Assembly: GCF_037381185.1 (NCBI RefSeq)
Contig: NZ_JARRQY010000006.1
Coordinates: 58,500-122,499, forward strand
Length of the DNA stretch: 64,000 nt
DNA from: Acidihalobacter_A sp037381185
GTDB taxonomy: Bacteria > Pseudomonadota > Gammaproteobacteria > DSM-5130 > Acidihalobacteraceae
Reading direction: 5' to 3'
The translations under genes and the position numbers were made by a program. Shown in pieces: positions 44,447 to 52,858 of the stretch (position 1 is the stretch's first letter; each line of letters starts with the position of its first letter). The notes below the pieces were generated by a model that did no database searches, was not told the DNA's origin, and saw only the letters and a program-made list of their open reading frames with translations.

Positions 44447-45619
44447 ATGGCGAACAACGATCTGAGCTTTCTGGGATATCGGCGTGAGAACGGCCGCGTG
44501 GGAATCCGCAACCATGTGGTGATTCTGCCGCTGGACGACTTGTCGAATGCGGCTTGCGAAGCGGTGGCGAACAACATCAAGGGCTGCATGGCGTTGCCGC
44601 ACCCGTACGGCCGCCTGCAGTTCGGGGCCGATCTCGACCTGCATTTCCGCACCCTGATCGGCACGGGCGCCAATCCCAACGTGGCGGCGGTGGTGGTCAT
44701 CGGCATCGAACCCGGCTGGACACAGCGCGTGGTCGACGGCATCAAGGCGACGGGCAAGCCTGTGGCGGGTTTCGCGATCGAGGAGCATGGCGACATCGAC
44801 ACCATCGCCAGGGCATCCCGCACAGCCAAGGAGTACGTGCAATGGGCCACCGAGCTGCAACGCGAACGCTGCGGCATCGACGAGCTGTGGATCTCGATGA
44901 AGTGCGGCGAATCGGATACGACGTCCGGTCTGGCCTCGAATCCGACCATGGGCAATCTGGTCGACAAGCTGGTTCCGCTCGGCGCGACCATGTGCTTCGG
45001 CGAGACCTCGGAACTGACCGGCGCCGAGCAGGTTTGTGCGGAACGCGCGGTCAACGACGAGGTGAAAAAGAAGTTCCTGAAGACCTGGAACGACTACAAC
45101 GACTTCATCAACCGCCACAAGACCGACGACCTTTCGGAATCGCAACCGACCAAGGGCAACATCGCGGGCGGTCTGTCCACGATCGAGGAAAAGGCCTTCG
45201 GCAACTTCGCCAAGATCGGCAAGAAGACGCCGTTCATCGATGTGTTGGAACCGGCCGAAACGCCGGCCAAGGGCTCCGGGCTGTACTTCATGGACACCTC
45301 ATCGGCGGCTGCCGAGTGCGTGACCCTGCAGTGCGCGGCCGGCTACGTGGTTCATCTGTTCACCACCGGCCAGGGCAACATCATCGGCAATCCGGTCGAG
45401 CCCGTGATCAAGCTCACCGCCAATCCGCGCACCGCGCGGACCATGGCGGAGCACATCGACCTGGATGTCTCCGGCATTCTGCGTCGCGAGATGAATCTCG
45501 ACCAGGCCGGCGATGAGCTGATAGAAACCATGCTGCGCACCTGCAACGGCCGCTCGACCGCAGCCGAGGCGCTGGGGCACCGGGAGTTCGTGTTCACCAA
45601 GCTCTATCGCAGCGCCTGA
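44447..45619 (+). CDS. suyB: Sulfolactate sulfo-lyase large subunit (SuyB-like; UxaA C-terminal type)
   Basis: This is the large subunit of a UxaA-family lyase, 390 residues from the ATG at 44447. Visible are LGYRRENGRVGIRNHVVILP, GIEPGWTQRVVDGIKATGKP, the conserved WISMKCGESDTTSGLASNP and the C-terminal GNIIGNPVEPVIKLTANP. The catalytic centre is an Fe-dependent dehydratase-type site in this family. SuyAB cleaves (R)-3-sulfolactate to pyruvate and sulfite. The split small/large subunit layout and size match SuyAB better than single-chain altronate dehydratase. A stem-loop follows the stop. Confidence 0.77.
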   Translation: MANNDLSFLGYRRENGRVGIRNHVVILPLDDLSNAACEAVANNIKGCMALPHPYGRLQFGADLDLHFRTLIGTGANPNVAAVVVIGIEPGWTQRVVDGIKATGKPVAGFAIEEHGDIDTIARASRTAKEYVQWATELQRERCGIDELWISMKCGESDTTSGLASNPTMGNLVDKLVPLGATMCFGETSELTGAEQVCAERAVNDEVKKKFLKTWNDYNDFINRHKTDDLSESQPTKGNIAGGLSTIEEKAFGNFAKIGKKTPFIDVLEPAETPAKGSGLYFMDTSSAAAECVTLQCAAGYVVHLFTTGQGNIIGNPVEPVIKLTANPRTARTMAEHIDLDVSGILRREMNLDQAGDELIETMLRTCNGRSTAAEALGHREFVFTKLYRSA

Positions 45620-45620
45620 T

Positions 45621-45642
45621 GTCCACCGGCGAGGCCGTGGAC
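45621..45642 (+). other. Stem-loop after suyB
   Basis: GTCCAC (45621-45626) pairs with GTGGAC (45637-45642), and GGC/GCC inside extends it to 9 bp with one bulged base around GAG. No T-tract follows. It may set different levels of the lyase and the downstream dehydrogenases. Confidence 0.5.
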
Positions 45643-45744
45643 GCGCGCCCTTCACGGGTTGCGGCGTTCACGGTCACCGGACATTCGGAAAATGGGATCG
45701 CCTGGAATTGGTCGGCGTCTTTATGCCGAGTGCAGGGGGGATAA

Positions 45745-46680
45745 GTGAGCGACATAGTCATCAGCGAATTCATGGACGAGGCCGCCGTCAGCGGACTGCG
45801 GTCGCGTTTCGAAGTGCTGTACGAACCGACTCTGGTGAACGACCCTGGGCGTCTCTCAAATGCGCTTCATGGCGCCAGAGCACTGATCGTTCGCAACCGT
45901 ACACAGGTCGACGCGGACCTTCTGGGTTCGACAGGAAGTCTGCGCGTGGTCGGACGTCTGGGAGTGGGCCTGGATAACATCGACCAGGAGATGTGTGCCG
46001 CGCGAAACATTCAGGTAGTGCCCGCGACGGGCGCCAACAATACCGCTGTCGCGGAATATGTCGTCGCTTCCATGCTGTTGCTGGTGCGGGGCGCGTTCGG
46101 CGCCAACGAAGCCATGCTGGCCGGCGAGTGGCCACGCAGCCGCTTGATCGGGGGAGAGGTCAGCGGCCGCACCCTAGGCTTGGTCGGCTTTGGGGGCATT
46201 GCGCGCGAGGTCGCATCGAGGGCCCGCGCCATGGGGCTGGAGGTCCATGCGTTCGATCCCGCACTGGCGAAGGACGCACCCTGCTGGAAGGCGTTGCAGG
46301 TGAATTGTGCGGACAGTCTTGAAGAACTGCTCGTGGGCAGCGACGTCGTGAGCCTGCACGTTCCGCTTACGCCACACACGCGCCATCTTATCGATGGCGG
46401 CAAACTCGCACTCATGCGCTCGAATGCGATCCTGATCAACACGGCGCGTGGCGGCGTGATCGACGATGCCGCGCTGGCCGATGCGCTGCGCACCGGCCGC
46501 ATCGGCGGCGCGGCGGTGGATGTGTTCGAGACCGAGCCCCTGCCGGCGGATTCAGTGTATCGGGACACACCGAACCTCCTGCTTACGCCGCATATCGCCG
46601 GTGTGACGTGCGAGTCCAACATTCGGGTCAGCGCGATGATTGCCCGTGCCGTCGGACGGATTCTGGAGACAGCCGCGTGA
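45745..46680 (+). CDS. slcC: D-2-hydroxyacid dehydrogenase family, probable (S)-sulfolactate dehydrogenase (SlcC-like)
   Basis: This 311-residue NAD-dependent dehydrogenase has a Rossmann motif in TLGLVGFGGIAREVA (about 145-160) and the catalytic Arg (NTARGGVIDD), Glu (ETEPLP) and His (TPHIAGVT) of the D-isomer-specific 2-hydroxyacid family. SlcC, which oxidises (S)-sulfolactate to sulfopyruvate, belongs to this family and has this size. It starts at a GTG preceded by a GGGGGGA run and overlaps the next gene (GTGA). Context gives the substrate; the sequence alone would also allow phosphoglycerate-like acids. Confidence 0.72.
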   Translation: MSDIVISEFMDEAAVSGLRSRFEVLYEPTLVNDPGRLSNALHGARALIVRNRTQVDADLLGSTGSLRVVGRLGVGLDNIDQEMCAARNIQVVPATGANNTAVAEYVVASMLLLVRGAFGANEAMLAGEWPRSRLIGGEVSGRTLGLVGFGGIAREVASRARAMGLEVHAFDPALAKDAPCWKALQVNCADSLEELLVGSDVVSLHVPLTPHTRHLIDGGKLALMRSNAILINTARGGVIDDAALADALRTGRIGGAAVDVFETEPLPADSVYRDTPNLLLTPHIAGVTCESNIRVSAMIARAVGRILETAA

Positions 46681-47687
46681 GCCTGGTGGATGCGCAGCAG
46701 CTCACGGACTTGGTGGTCCGCGCCCTGGTCCGCTCGAACACCTCAGAGAACAACGCGCGCTGCGTCGCCCGTGCTTTGGTTGCCGCCGATCTAGATGGCC
46801 TCACCTCGCATGGCGTATCGCGCCTGCCTTCGTACGCGGACCAGGCGCTCAGCGGCAAGGTGGACGGACAGGCGACAGCGGATGTGCATATTGCCGCTCC
46901 GGCCGTGGTCCGCAGCGACGCCTGTTGCGGTTTCGCGTTCCCGGCCATCGAAGACGGCATGAAGGCGGCGCTGGAACGCTTGCAGGAAGTCGGAGCGGTC
47001 GCGCTGGCGGTACGGAACTCGCATCACTTCGGCGTTGCCGGCCATCACGTCGAACGTGCTGCCGAACAGGGGGCCGTCGCACTCGCCTTCGGCAACTCTC
47101 CAGCTGCAATAGCCCCGTGGGGAGGTGCCGCCGCCGTATACGGTACGAACCCGATCGCCTTCGCTACTCCTCGGCTGGAACAGCCTTCGCTGGTGGTCGA
47201 TCTGTCGCTGAGCAAGGTTGCGCGAGGCAAGGTGATGGTGGCGCGCGACCGGGGTGAAGCCATACCGGATAATTGGGCACTCAACGCCGCCGGAGAGCCG
47301 AGCACCGATCCGCAAGCCGTGCTGGACGGCGGCACCATGCTGCCGCTCGGCGACGCCAAGGGTGCGGCCCTCGCTCTCGCAGTGGAGATCATGGCAGCGG
47401 GTCTCACCGGAGCGCAGTTCGGTTTCGAAGCCAGTTCGTTTTTCACTGCAGAGGGCGATCCGCCGCGGGTCGGGCAGCTGTTTCTCCTGTTCGATCCGAT
47501 CAAGATGGCCGGTGCCGACTACTATCAGCGTCTGGAGTTGCTATTAACGGCAGTTACCGGACAGGCGGGGGCGCGCCTGCCGGGCGAACGCCGTCTGCTG
47601 AACCGCTCGCATAATCTCGAAAATGGGCTCGACATTCCCGACACCTTGTACGAGGAGATTGAACGTCGGGCGGATGGGCGGGACTGA
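46677..47687 (+). CDS. comC: Malate/L-lactate dehydrogenase family, probable (R)-sulfolactate dehydrogenase (ComC-like)
   Basis: This 336-residue protein belongs to the LDH2/malate dehydrogenase family, which uses a non-Rossmann NAD(P) fold. Seen are the N-terminal helical segment with DLDGLTSHGVSRLPSYADQA, NSHHFGVAGHHVERAAEQG with the catalytic His, and YGTNPIAFATP. Bacterial ComC reduces sulfopyruvate to (R)-sulfolactate. Coupled to slcC by a 4-nt overlap, the pair would racemise sulfolactate for SuyAB. The symbol follows the sulfolactate literature and is unrelated to competence comC. Confidence 0.74.
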   Translation: MSLVDAQQLTDLVVRALVRSNTSENNARCVARALVAADLDGLTSHGVSRLPSYADQALSGKVDGQATADVHIAAPAVVRSDACCGFAFPAIEDGMKAALERLQEVGAVALAVRNSHHFGVAGHHVERAAEQGAVALAFGNSPAAIAPWGGAAAVYGTNPIAFATPRLEQPSLVVDLSLSKVARGKVMVARDRGEAIPDNWALNAAGEPSTDPQAVLDGGTMLPLGDAKGAALALAVEIMAAGLTGAQFGFEASSFFTAEGDPPRVGQLFLLFDPIKMAGADYYQRLELLLTAVTGQAGARLPGERRLLNRSHNLENGLDIPDTLYEEIERRADGRD

Positions 47688-47923
47688 GGGGCCGATTGTG
47701 CGATGGGCAAATCGACTGAAGTCACGGGAGGGAACTGACAAAACTTCGGTGGCAGCAAGTAACGGTCCGGCTGCCGGAGGCATGCATAAACAAGCACGCG
47801 CATCTCACCATCTCGGAAGACCCCTTGGTTATGTATGGGGGCAAGGTATCGGGGCCGGCCTAGCCGGAAACCTGATCGTGCAAGTGACGCAGGCAAACAG
47901 AAGAGCGTAGGAGGAGAGGGATT

Positions 47924-48892
47924 ATGTTGAGCCGTAAAAAAGCACTGTTTGGGGGTATCGCCCTTACGTTGAGCACGCTGGGTTTGCTGCCCGTCGCGTG
48001 GGCCGCTGACAAGTATCCCAGCAGACCCGTGCAATATGTCATTCCGTTCGGCCCCGGCGGAGAGTCGGATATCACCGCGCGCCTGCAGCAGCCCTTTTTC
48101 AAGAAACTGACAGGGGAGGATCTGATCATCAGCTACAAGCCCGGCGGAGGCGGGGCGGTCGGCTGGTCGCAGCTGAACGGTATGAAGGGCGACGGCTATA
48201 ACATCATGGGCGTCAACCTGCCCCACATCATTATCAAGCCGCTGATGGGTAACGTCGGGTTCAAGACCTCGGACATCACCACGGTATACATGTTCGAGTA
48301 CACGCCCGACGCCATTCTGGTGCGCAAGGACAGCCCGTTCAAGACGCTTCAGGATCTGATCGACTACGCCAAGAGCCATCCGGGGCAGCTGACCTTCTCC
48401 GGCTCGGGAAAGGGGACCGCCAACGACTTGGCGAACTCGCGTTTCGACGACGCTACCGGCACCAGGACCACCTATATTCCGTTCAAGGGAACCGGCGCGG
48501 CGTTTACCGCGTTGATGGGCGGGCAGGTCAAGGCGGAGTGGGGCTATAGCACGGTGGCGGCCAATCACAAGAGCGATGTGCGCATGCTGGCCGTAGCGAC
48601 CGAGAAGCGGGTGCCGCTGTTCCCGGACGTTCCCACTTTCAAGGAGAAAGGCATCGATATGATCGGTGGAACCTACCGGGGTATTGCCGTACCCAAGTCG
48701 ACCCCTGAAGCCATGCGGATGAAGGTCTCCGATCTGATCGGCAGAATCAACGCCGATCCGGAGTTCCAGAAGAAGATGGAAAACCGGGGCTTCGTGCTCA
48801 TCGACGTGCCATACAAGAAAGTAGGCGCGTTCATGCGGCAGAAGACCAAGGAGTACATCCGGCTCGGCAAGGCCGCCGGCGTCATCAAATAG
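47924..48892 (+). CDS. Tripartite tricarboxylate-type transporter, periplasmic binding protein (TctC/Bug family)
   Basis: This is a 322-residue Bug-family binding protein with a Sec signal (KALFGGIALTLSTLGLLPVA, cleavage near AWA-AD). Family landmarks are KYPSRPVQYVIPFGPGGESD, KPGGGGAVGWSQL and FPDVPTFKEKGIDM. It should capture a carboxylate, here probably sulfolactate, for the TctAB-like membrane subunits downstream. It follows comC by 236 bp with no gene between; a weak hairpin sits after its stop. SlcHFG of characterised sulfolactate users is this transporter type. Confidence 0.85.
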   Translation: MLSRKKALFGGIALTLSTLGLLPVAWAADKYPSRPVQYVIPFGPGGESDITARLQQPFFKKLTGEDLIISYKPGGGGAVGWSQLNGMKGDGYNIMGVNLPHIIIKPLMGNVGFKTSDITTVYMFEYTPDAILVRKDSPFKTLQDLIDYAKSHPGQLTFSGSGKGTANDLANSRFDDATGTRTTYIPFKGTGAAFTALMGGQVKAEWGYSTVAANHKSDVRMLAVATEKRVPLFPDVPTFKEKGIDMIGGTYRGIAVPKSTPEAMRMKVSDLIGRINADPEFQKKMENRGFVLIDVPYKKVGAFMRQKTKEYIRLGKAAGVIK

Positions 48893-48903
48893 CCGTCGTT
48901 GCT

Positions 48904-48922
48904 GCCCGGTGTTGCGCCGGGC
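48904..48922 (+). other. Intercistronic stem-loop between TctC-like and TctA-like genes
   Basis: GCCCGG (48904-48909) and CCGGGC (48917-48922) form a 6-bp GC stem with a 7-nt loop, without a T-tract. Its place directly after a binding-protein gene matches the opp, ugp and importer III loci. Confidence 0.55.
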
Positions 48923-48954
48923 GGCGCTCTCTTCGCTGCAGACAGGGTAATCCG

Positions 48955-50484
48955 ATGCTGGGACTGGAATATGTTGTCGACGCCGTAACGCCGTTCCGAT
49001 TGATGCTATCGCTCGCCGGAGTGGTGGCCGGCACGGTGTTGGGCGCGATACCGGGTTTGACCGCGACCATGGCGATCGCGGTGCTGGTTCCTCTGACTTT
49101 CTCGATGGATCCGGCCTCCGCGTTGCTGCTGATGGGCGCGATATATACGGGAGCGATCTACGGCGGCGCCTATGCCGCCATCCTGCTCAATACGCCGGGA
49201 ACGCCCTCGGCGATCGCCACCACCTTCGACGGCTACCCGATGGCCAAGCGTGGCGACGGCGATCTCGCGGTCACCCTGGCCTGCCTGGCGAGCGTGGTCG
49301 GTGGACTGGTAGGCGCGGCAGCCCTGTTGCTGCTCGCACCGCCGCTGGCGCACGTAGCGTTGGCTTTCGGCCCGGTGCAGTATTTCTGGCTTGCGATTTT
49401 CGGCCTGACGCTGATTTCCGCGATTTCCGAAGGACAACTCATCAAAGGGCTGATCGGAGCGTCCTTCGGCCTGCTGCTGTCCTGCGTCGGGGTCGCGCCG
49501 ATCAGCGGGGCACCTCGCTTCACCTTTGACTCGGCCACGCTGCTTGGCGGTATCAATGTAGTGTCCGGTCTCATCGGCCTGTATTGCATCCCGGTATTGA
49601 TCGACCTCGTGGCGCGTCCGGAACGACATCTGGAAGTGACCGGCGAGAGTCGCGGATTCCGCCTGCGCGAGGCGTTCGGACTGTGCTGCACGGGCAAGTT
49701 CAATCTCTTGCGCAGTTCCGTGCTTGGAACGCTGACCGGGATTCTGCCCGGCGCGGGCGGTTCCATCGCAAGCCTGGTGTCGTACTCCGAGGCCAGGCGC
49801 GCGTCGCGCCATCCGGAAAGGTTCGGGAAAGGGGAGCCGAACGGTATCCAGGCTACCGAATCGGCCAACAACGCGACCGTCGGCGGCGGCATGATTCCGA
49901 CCCTGGTGCTGGGCATTCCGGGTACGCCGCCGGATGCGGTGATTCTGGGTGCGCTGCTGGTGCAGGGCATTCATACCGGCCCCGAGCTGTTCTCGTCCGC
50001 CGGAGGTGCGATCGTCTACACGTTCATCTACGGGCTGTTCATCGCCACCCTCCTGATGCTGCCTATCGGACTGTTGATCGGCCGCTACGCCTTCCGATCC
50101 ATCGTGGGCTTTCCCAAGGCGGTGCTGGTGCCGGTCGTGGCGTTCATGACCATCATCGGCACCTATGCCATCCGCAACAGCGTTGCGGACGTGGTGATCA
50201 TGATCGGGCTTGGCATCATGGGCTGGGGACTCGATCGGCTCGGTTTCAAACCGTCACCCATCGTCCTGGGTCTGATCCTCGGTCCGATTGCGGAGCAGGG
50301 CTTCGTTCAGGGCTGGATGATCGGCAGCGCAACCGGTCATCCCGTCGTCGCGTTTTTCAGCGGTCCGCTGACCATTGGCATCATCGCGCTGACGCTGTTT
50401 TCGCTTCTCTATCCGCTGCTGATCAAGCGGCTGCGCAAAGCCCGCAAAGGAACCGGCGATGAAAGCAAACCATCCCACCTCTGA
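48955..50484 (+). CDS. Tripartite tricarboxylate-type transporter, large membrane subunit (TctA family)
   Basis: This 509-residue inner-membrane protein has about twelve hydrophobic segments. The TctA signature GAIPGLTATMAIAVLVPLTF lies near residue 25 and the second conserved loop GAIYGGAYAAILLNTPGTPS near residue 65. A repeat of this motif, MIPTLVLGIPGTPPDAVILG, occurs near residue 310. It uses an ion gradient to move the carboxylate delivered by the TctC-like protein. The tctB-like gene starts inside its 3' end (26-nt overlap). Confidence 0.9.
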   Translation: MLGLEYVVDAVTPFRLMLSLAGVVAGTVLGAIPGLTATMAIAVLVPLTFSMDPASALLLMGAIYTGAIYGGAYAAILLNTPGTPSAIATTFDGYPMAKRGDGDLAVTLACLASVVGGLVGAAALLLLAPPLAHVALAFGPVQYFWLAIFGLTLISAISEGQLIKGLIGASFGLLLSCVGVAPISGAPRFTFDSATLLGGINVVSGLIGLYCIPVLIDLVARPERHLEVTGESRGFRLREAFGLCCTGKFNLLRSSVLGTLTGILPGAGGSIASLVSYSEARRASRHPERFGKGEPNGIQATESANNATVGGGMIPTLVLGIPGTPPDAVILGALLVQGIHTGPELFSSAGGAIVYTFIYGLFIATLLMLPIGLLIGRYAFRSIVGFPKAVLVPVVAFMTIIGTYAIRNSVADVVIMIGLGIMGWGLDRLGFKPSPIVLGLILGPIAEQGFVQGWMIGSATGHPVVAFFSGPLTIGIIALTLFSLLYPLLIKRLRKARKGTGDESKPSHL

Positions 50485-50938
50485 TCGCAACGACATCCGC
50501 GGCACGCTGGGCGCCCTCATGTTCATCGGGGTGGGGGCGATCGCCTGGTGGAGCATGCTCGGTGTCGGTAGTGCCTCGGCAGTCATCTTCCCGCATGTCG
50601 TGATTCTGCTCATGACGGGATTCTCAGCCTTGCTGGTGGTGCGCAATCTGCTGGGACACGCCGCCAGCGAAGCGCGTGCCCCGCGCGGCTCGGTGCCGCG
50701 GCGGCTGGGTCTGCTGGCGGGCATGTTCGTTGCCGCCCTGGCCATGCCCCACATCGGTTTCGTGACATCCGCCCTCGGGGCCTATCTGATCATCATGGCG
50801 GTCGCCATGTACGAACGTTGGACGCCGCTGCGCCTGGCGGTCTATCCGTTGTCCGGCCTGGCTGTCGTCTTGCTGTTCTACTACCTGTTCGACATCGTCT
50901 TCAAAGTGCCTTTGCCCGCCGGCAGCCTGTTCGGTTGA
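50459..50938 (+). CDS. Tripartite tricarboxylate-type transporter, small membrane subunit (TctB family)
   Basis: This 159-residue protein has four membrane segments (about 20-40, 45-65, 85-115 and 125-150), the layout of TctB. It begins MKANHPTSDRNDIRGTLGAL. Sequence conservation in this family is low, so the call rests on size, topology and overlap with the tctA-like gene. The gene order here is C-A-B. It ends the putative sulfolactate operon; the next gene is convergent. Confidence 0.8.
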   Translation: MKANHPTSDRNDIRGTLGALMFIGVGAIAWWSMLGVGSASAVIFPHVVILLMTGFSALLVVRNLLGHAASEARAPRGSVPRRLGLLAGMFVAALAMPHIGFVTSALGAYLIIMAVAMYERWTPLRLAVYPLSGLAVVLLFYYLFDIVFKVPLPAGSLFG

Positions 50939-51068
50939 GCGGCAAGCGATGACGGTGCGATTGTGATCGAAAACGGCACTACGCGCTCGCACGGTATGCC
51001 CGGTATCAGTGTCCGAGCGTGAACCCGAGATGTTCTGCGGACTGCAATACCTACAGGAGACCTGGGAT

Positions 51069-52334
51069 TCAGGCCGGCAACCCGCGCGCCAGGAGCGCCG
51101 CGCCGTAGGCGGCTTCGACCTGAGCAGAGGGGAGCATCGGCACTTGCAGTCTGCGTTCGCGGATGTCGGTCCACAGCGGATTGGCACCGCCGCCGCCCAC
51201 ACTGTGCACGCTGCGGAGCGGGTCGGCGCCGGCCTGCGTCAGGCGGGCGTAACCCCGAGCTTCGATCGATGCGATGCCTTCGAGTATCGCCTGAAAGAAC
51301 ACCCGCCGCTCGGCCGGGCGTGGCTCCAGACGCGGAGCGAGGGAGGGATCGGCCAGCGGGAAGCGTTCCCCTGGACACTGCAACGGGTAGTAGTCCAGGC
51401 CGGTCGGGCTGTCGGGTTCGAGTTCCAGGCTGAAGCGGGCGATTTCCTCGTCGCTGAACCAGGCGCGCAGCACGGCGCCGCCGCTGTTGGATGCGCCCCC
51501 GGCCAGCCAGCGCTTGCCGAGGCGATGGCTGTATATGCCCAGCGCCGGTTCGAACACCGGCCGGCTGCTGAGCAACTTCAGTACCAGCGTGCTGCCCAGC
51601 GAGCTGACGCCGTCGCCCGGCGTGTTGGCGCCGGTGGCGAGGAAGGCCGCAACGCTGTCGGTGGTCCCCGCGACCAGCTGCAGGCCGGAGGGCAGTCCGA
51701 GCGCGGCGGCAGCCCGTGCACTCAGTTGCCCAACAGGCGTGCCCGGCTGGTGCGCCCGCGGCAGGCAGGCAACCGGCACGCCGAGTTCCTGCAGCCACTG
51801 CGGCCAGCTCCGGCTGACCGGATCGTATCCGAGCTTCAGAGCATTGTTTTCGTCCGACGTGCCCCAGGGCGCGCCGAGGCGGCCGAGCAGCCAGTCGGCC
51901 TGGTGCAGCGCATGGGCCGCCTTGCCGATGCCGTGCCTGCGCAGCCAGAGCAGTTTCGCGAGGGCTGAACTGGCGCCGTGCGCAGCGCTTTCGGCCGGCG
52001 CCGTCGCGGCGACCTCCCGCGCCTCGTCCGTCGCGCGCTGGTCGCCGTAGAGCAGGGCGGAGTGCAGCGCATGGCCGTCGGCGTCCGTCAGCAGCAGCGA
52101 GCCCGAGGTGTCGTCCAATGCCAGTGCAATCGGCTCGGAGCCACGAGGAAGGGCGGCCGCAAGCGCCTGCCACCACAACTCCGGATCCTGCTCCTGACGG
52201 CCGGCCGGGCCGCTTATCGGCGGGGGCAGGGACGTGCGGGCCTGGGCCCGCACTTCGCCCGCCTCGTCCACGGCCATGGCGCGCACCCCGGAGGTGCCGA
52301 CGTCGACACCGATGTACAGGGGCGCAGCGGCCAT
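51069..52334 (-). CDS. FGGY-family carbohydrate kinase (D-ribulokinase/SePSK-like)
   Basis: This is a 421-residue sugar kinase. The phosphate-1 loop is IGVDVGTSGVRAMAVD at the N terminus. The second domain has VAGTTDSVAAFLATGANTPG, SLGSTLVLKLL and the adenosine loop SVGGGGANPLWTDIRERRL. It is shorter than glycerol kinase or xylulokinase (near 500) and close to the roughly 425-residue cyanobacterial/plant D-ribulokinase group; the family run DDTSGSLLL fits too. It would phosphorylate a ketose in the cytoplasm. It lies 7 bp after queF on the same strand, with no evident metabolic link. Confidence 0.78.
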   Translation of the reverse strand: MAAAPLYIGVDVGTSGVRAMAVDEAGEVRAQARTSLPPPISGPAGRQEQDPELWWQALAAALPRGSEPIALALDDTSGSLLLTDADGHALHSALLYGDQRATDEAREVAATAPAESAAHGASSALAKLLWLRRHGIGKAAHALHQADWLLGRLGAPWGTSDENNALKLGYDPVSRSWPQWLQELGVPVACLPRAHQPGTPVGQLSARAAAALGLPSGLQLVAGTTDSVAAFLATGANTPGDGVSSLGSTLVLKLLSSRPVFEPALGIYSHRLGKRWLAGGASNSGGAVLRAWFSDEEIARFSLELEPDSPTGLDYYPLQCPGERFPLADPSLAPRLEPRPAERRVFFQAILEGIASIEARGYARLTQAGADPLRSVHSVGGGGANPLWTDIRERRLQVPMLPSAQVEAAYGAALLARGLPA

Positions 52335-52341
52335 GACGGGT

Positions 52342-52731
52342 TCAGGGCAGCTGTACGGGGACGGGCGGCACCCAGCCTTCGGCCTGATGTTCGGCCACCA
52401 CGGTGGTGTAGATGCCGCCGCGTACGTTGAATTCGGAGGTCAGGCGCATGAAACGCGGCTCCAGCGCGTCGACCAGATCCTGCAGAATCTCGTTGGTGAC
52501 CGCTTCGTGGAACGCGCCCTGGTCGCGGAAGGCCCAGACGTAGAGCTTGAGCGACTTGAGTTCCACGCAGCGCTTCTCGGGAATGTATTCCAGATGCAGC
52601 GTGGCGAAGTCGGGCTGGCCCGTCACCGGGCAGAGACAGGTGAACTCCGGGATGCGGATACGGATGGTATAATCGCGCCCCGGTTGCGGGTTGGGAAAGG
52701 TTTCGAGTTCCTTGCTAGGCTCGGTCGCCAT
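52342..52731 (-). CDS. queF: preQ0 reductase (7-cyano-7-deazaguanine reductase), short form
   Basis: QueF reduces preQ0 to preQ1 with NADPH in queuosine biosynthesis. The 129-residue unimodular form has the nucleophilic Cys in FTCLCPVTGQPDFA and the QueF motif ELKSLKLYVWAFRDQGAFHE containing the preQ0-binding residues. I chose the ATG at 52731 because the family N terminus (SKELETFPNP) follows shortly; upstream in-frame codons run into the smc promoter region. It is divergent from smc. Confidence 0.93.
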   Translation of the reverse strand: MATEPSKELETFPNPQPGRDYTIRIRIPEFTCLCPVTGQPDFATLHLEYIPEKRCVELKSLKLYVWAFRDQGAFHEAVTNEILQDLVDALEPRFMRLTSEFNVRGGIYTTVVAEHQAEGWVPPVPVQLP

Positions 52732-52858
52732 GGATGGACAATCCTCTTTGGGTGACGAAATAGCGGACTGCCGGGGGCGACGCGCGGCCGCTTTCGGCAA
52801 TCCGGGAAAGCCGGTCAGTATAACGCCCAGTCACACTCTGAATCGACGCGGACAGCGC

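Noticed and set aside
44160..45619. Altronate or galactarate dehydratase interpretation of the UxaA-family pair
   Set aside because: No uronate or aldarate genes are nearby, the subunits are split, and both sulfolactate-dehydrogenase families plus a TTT transporter follow. Kept only as the alternative.
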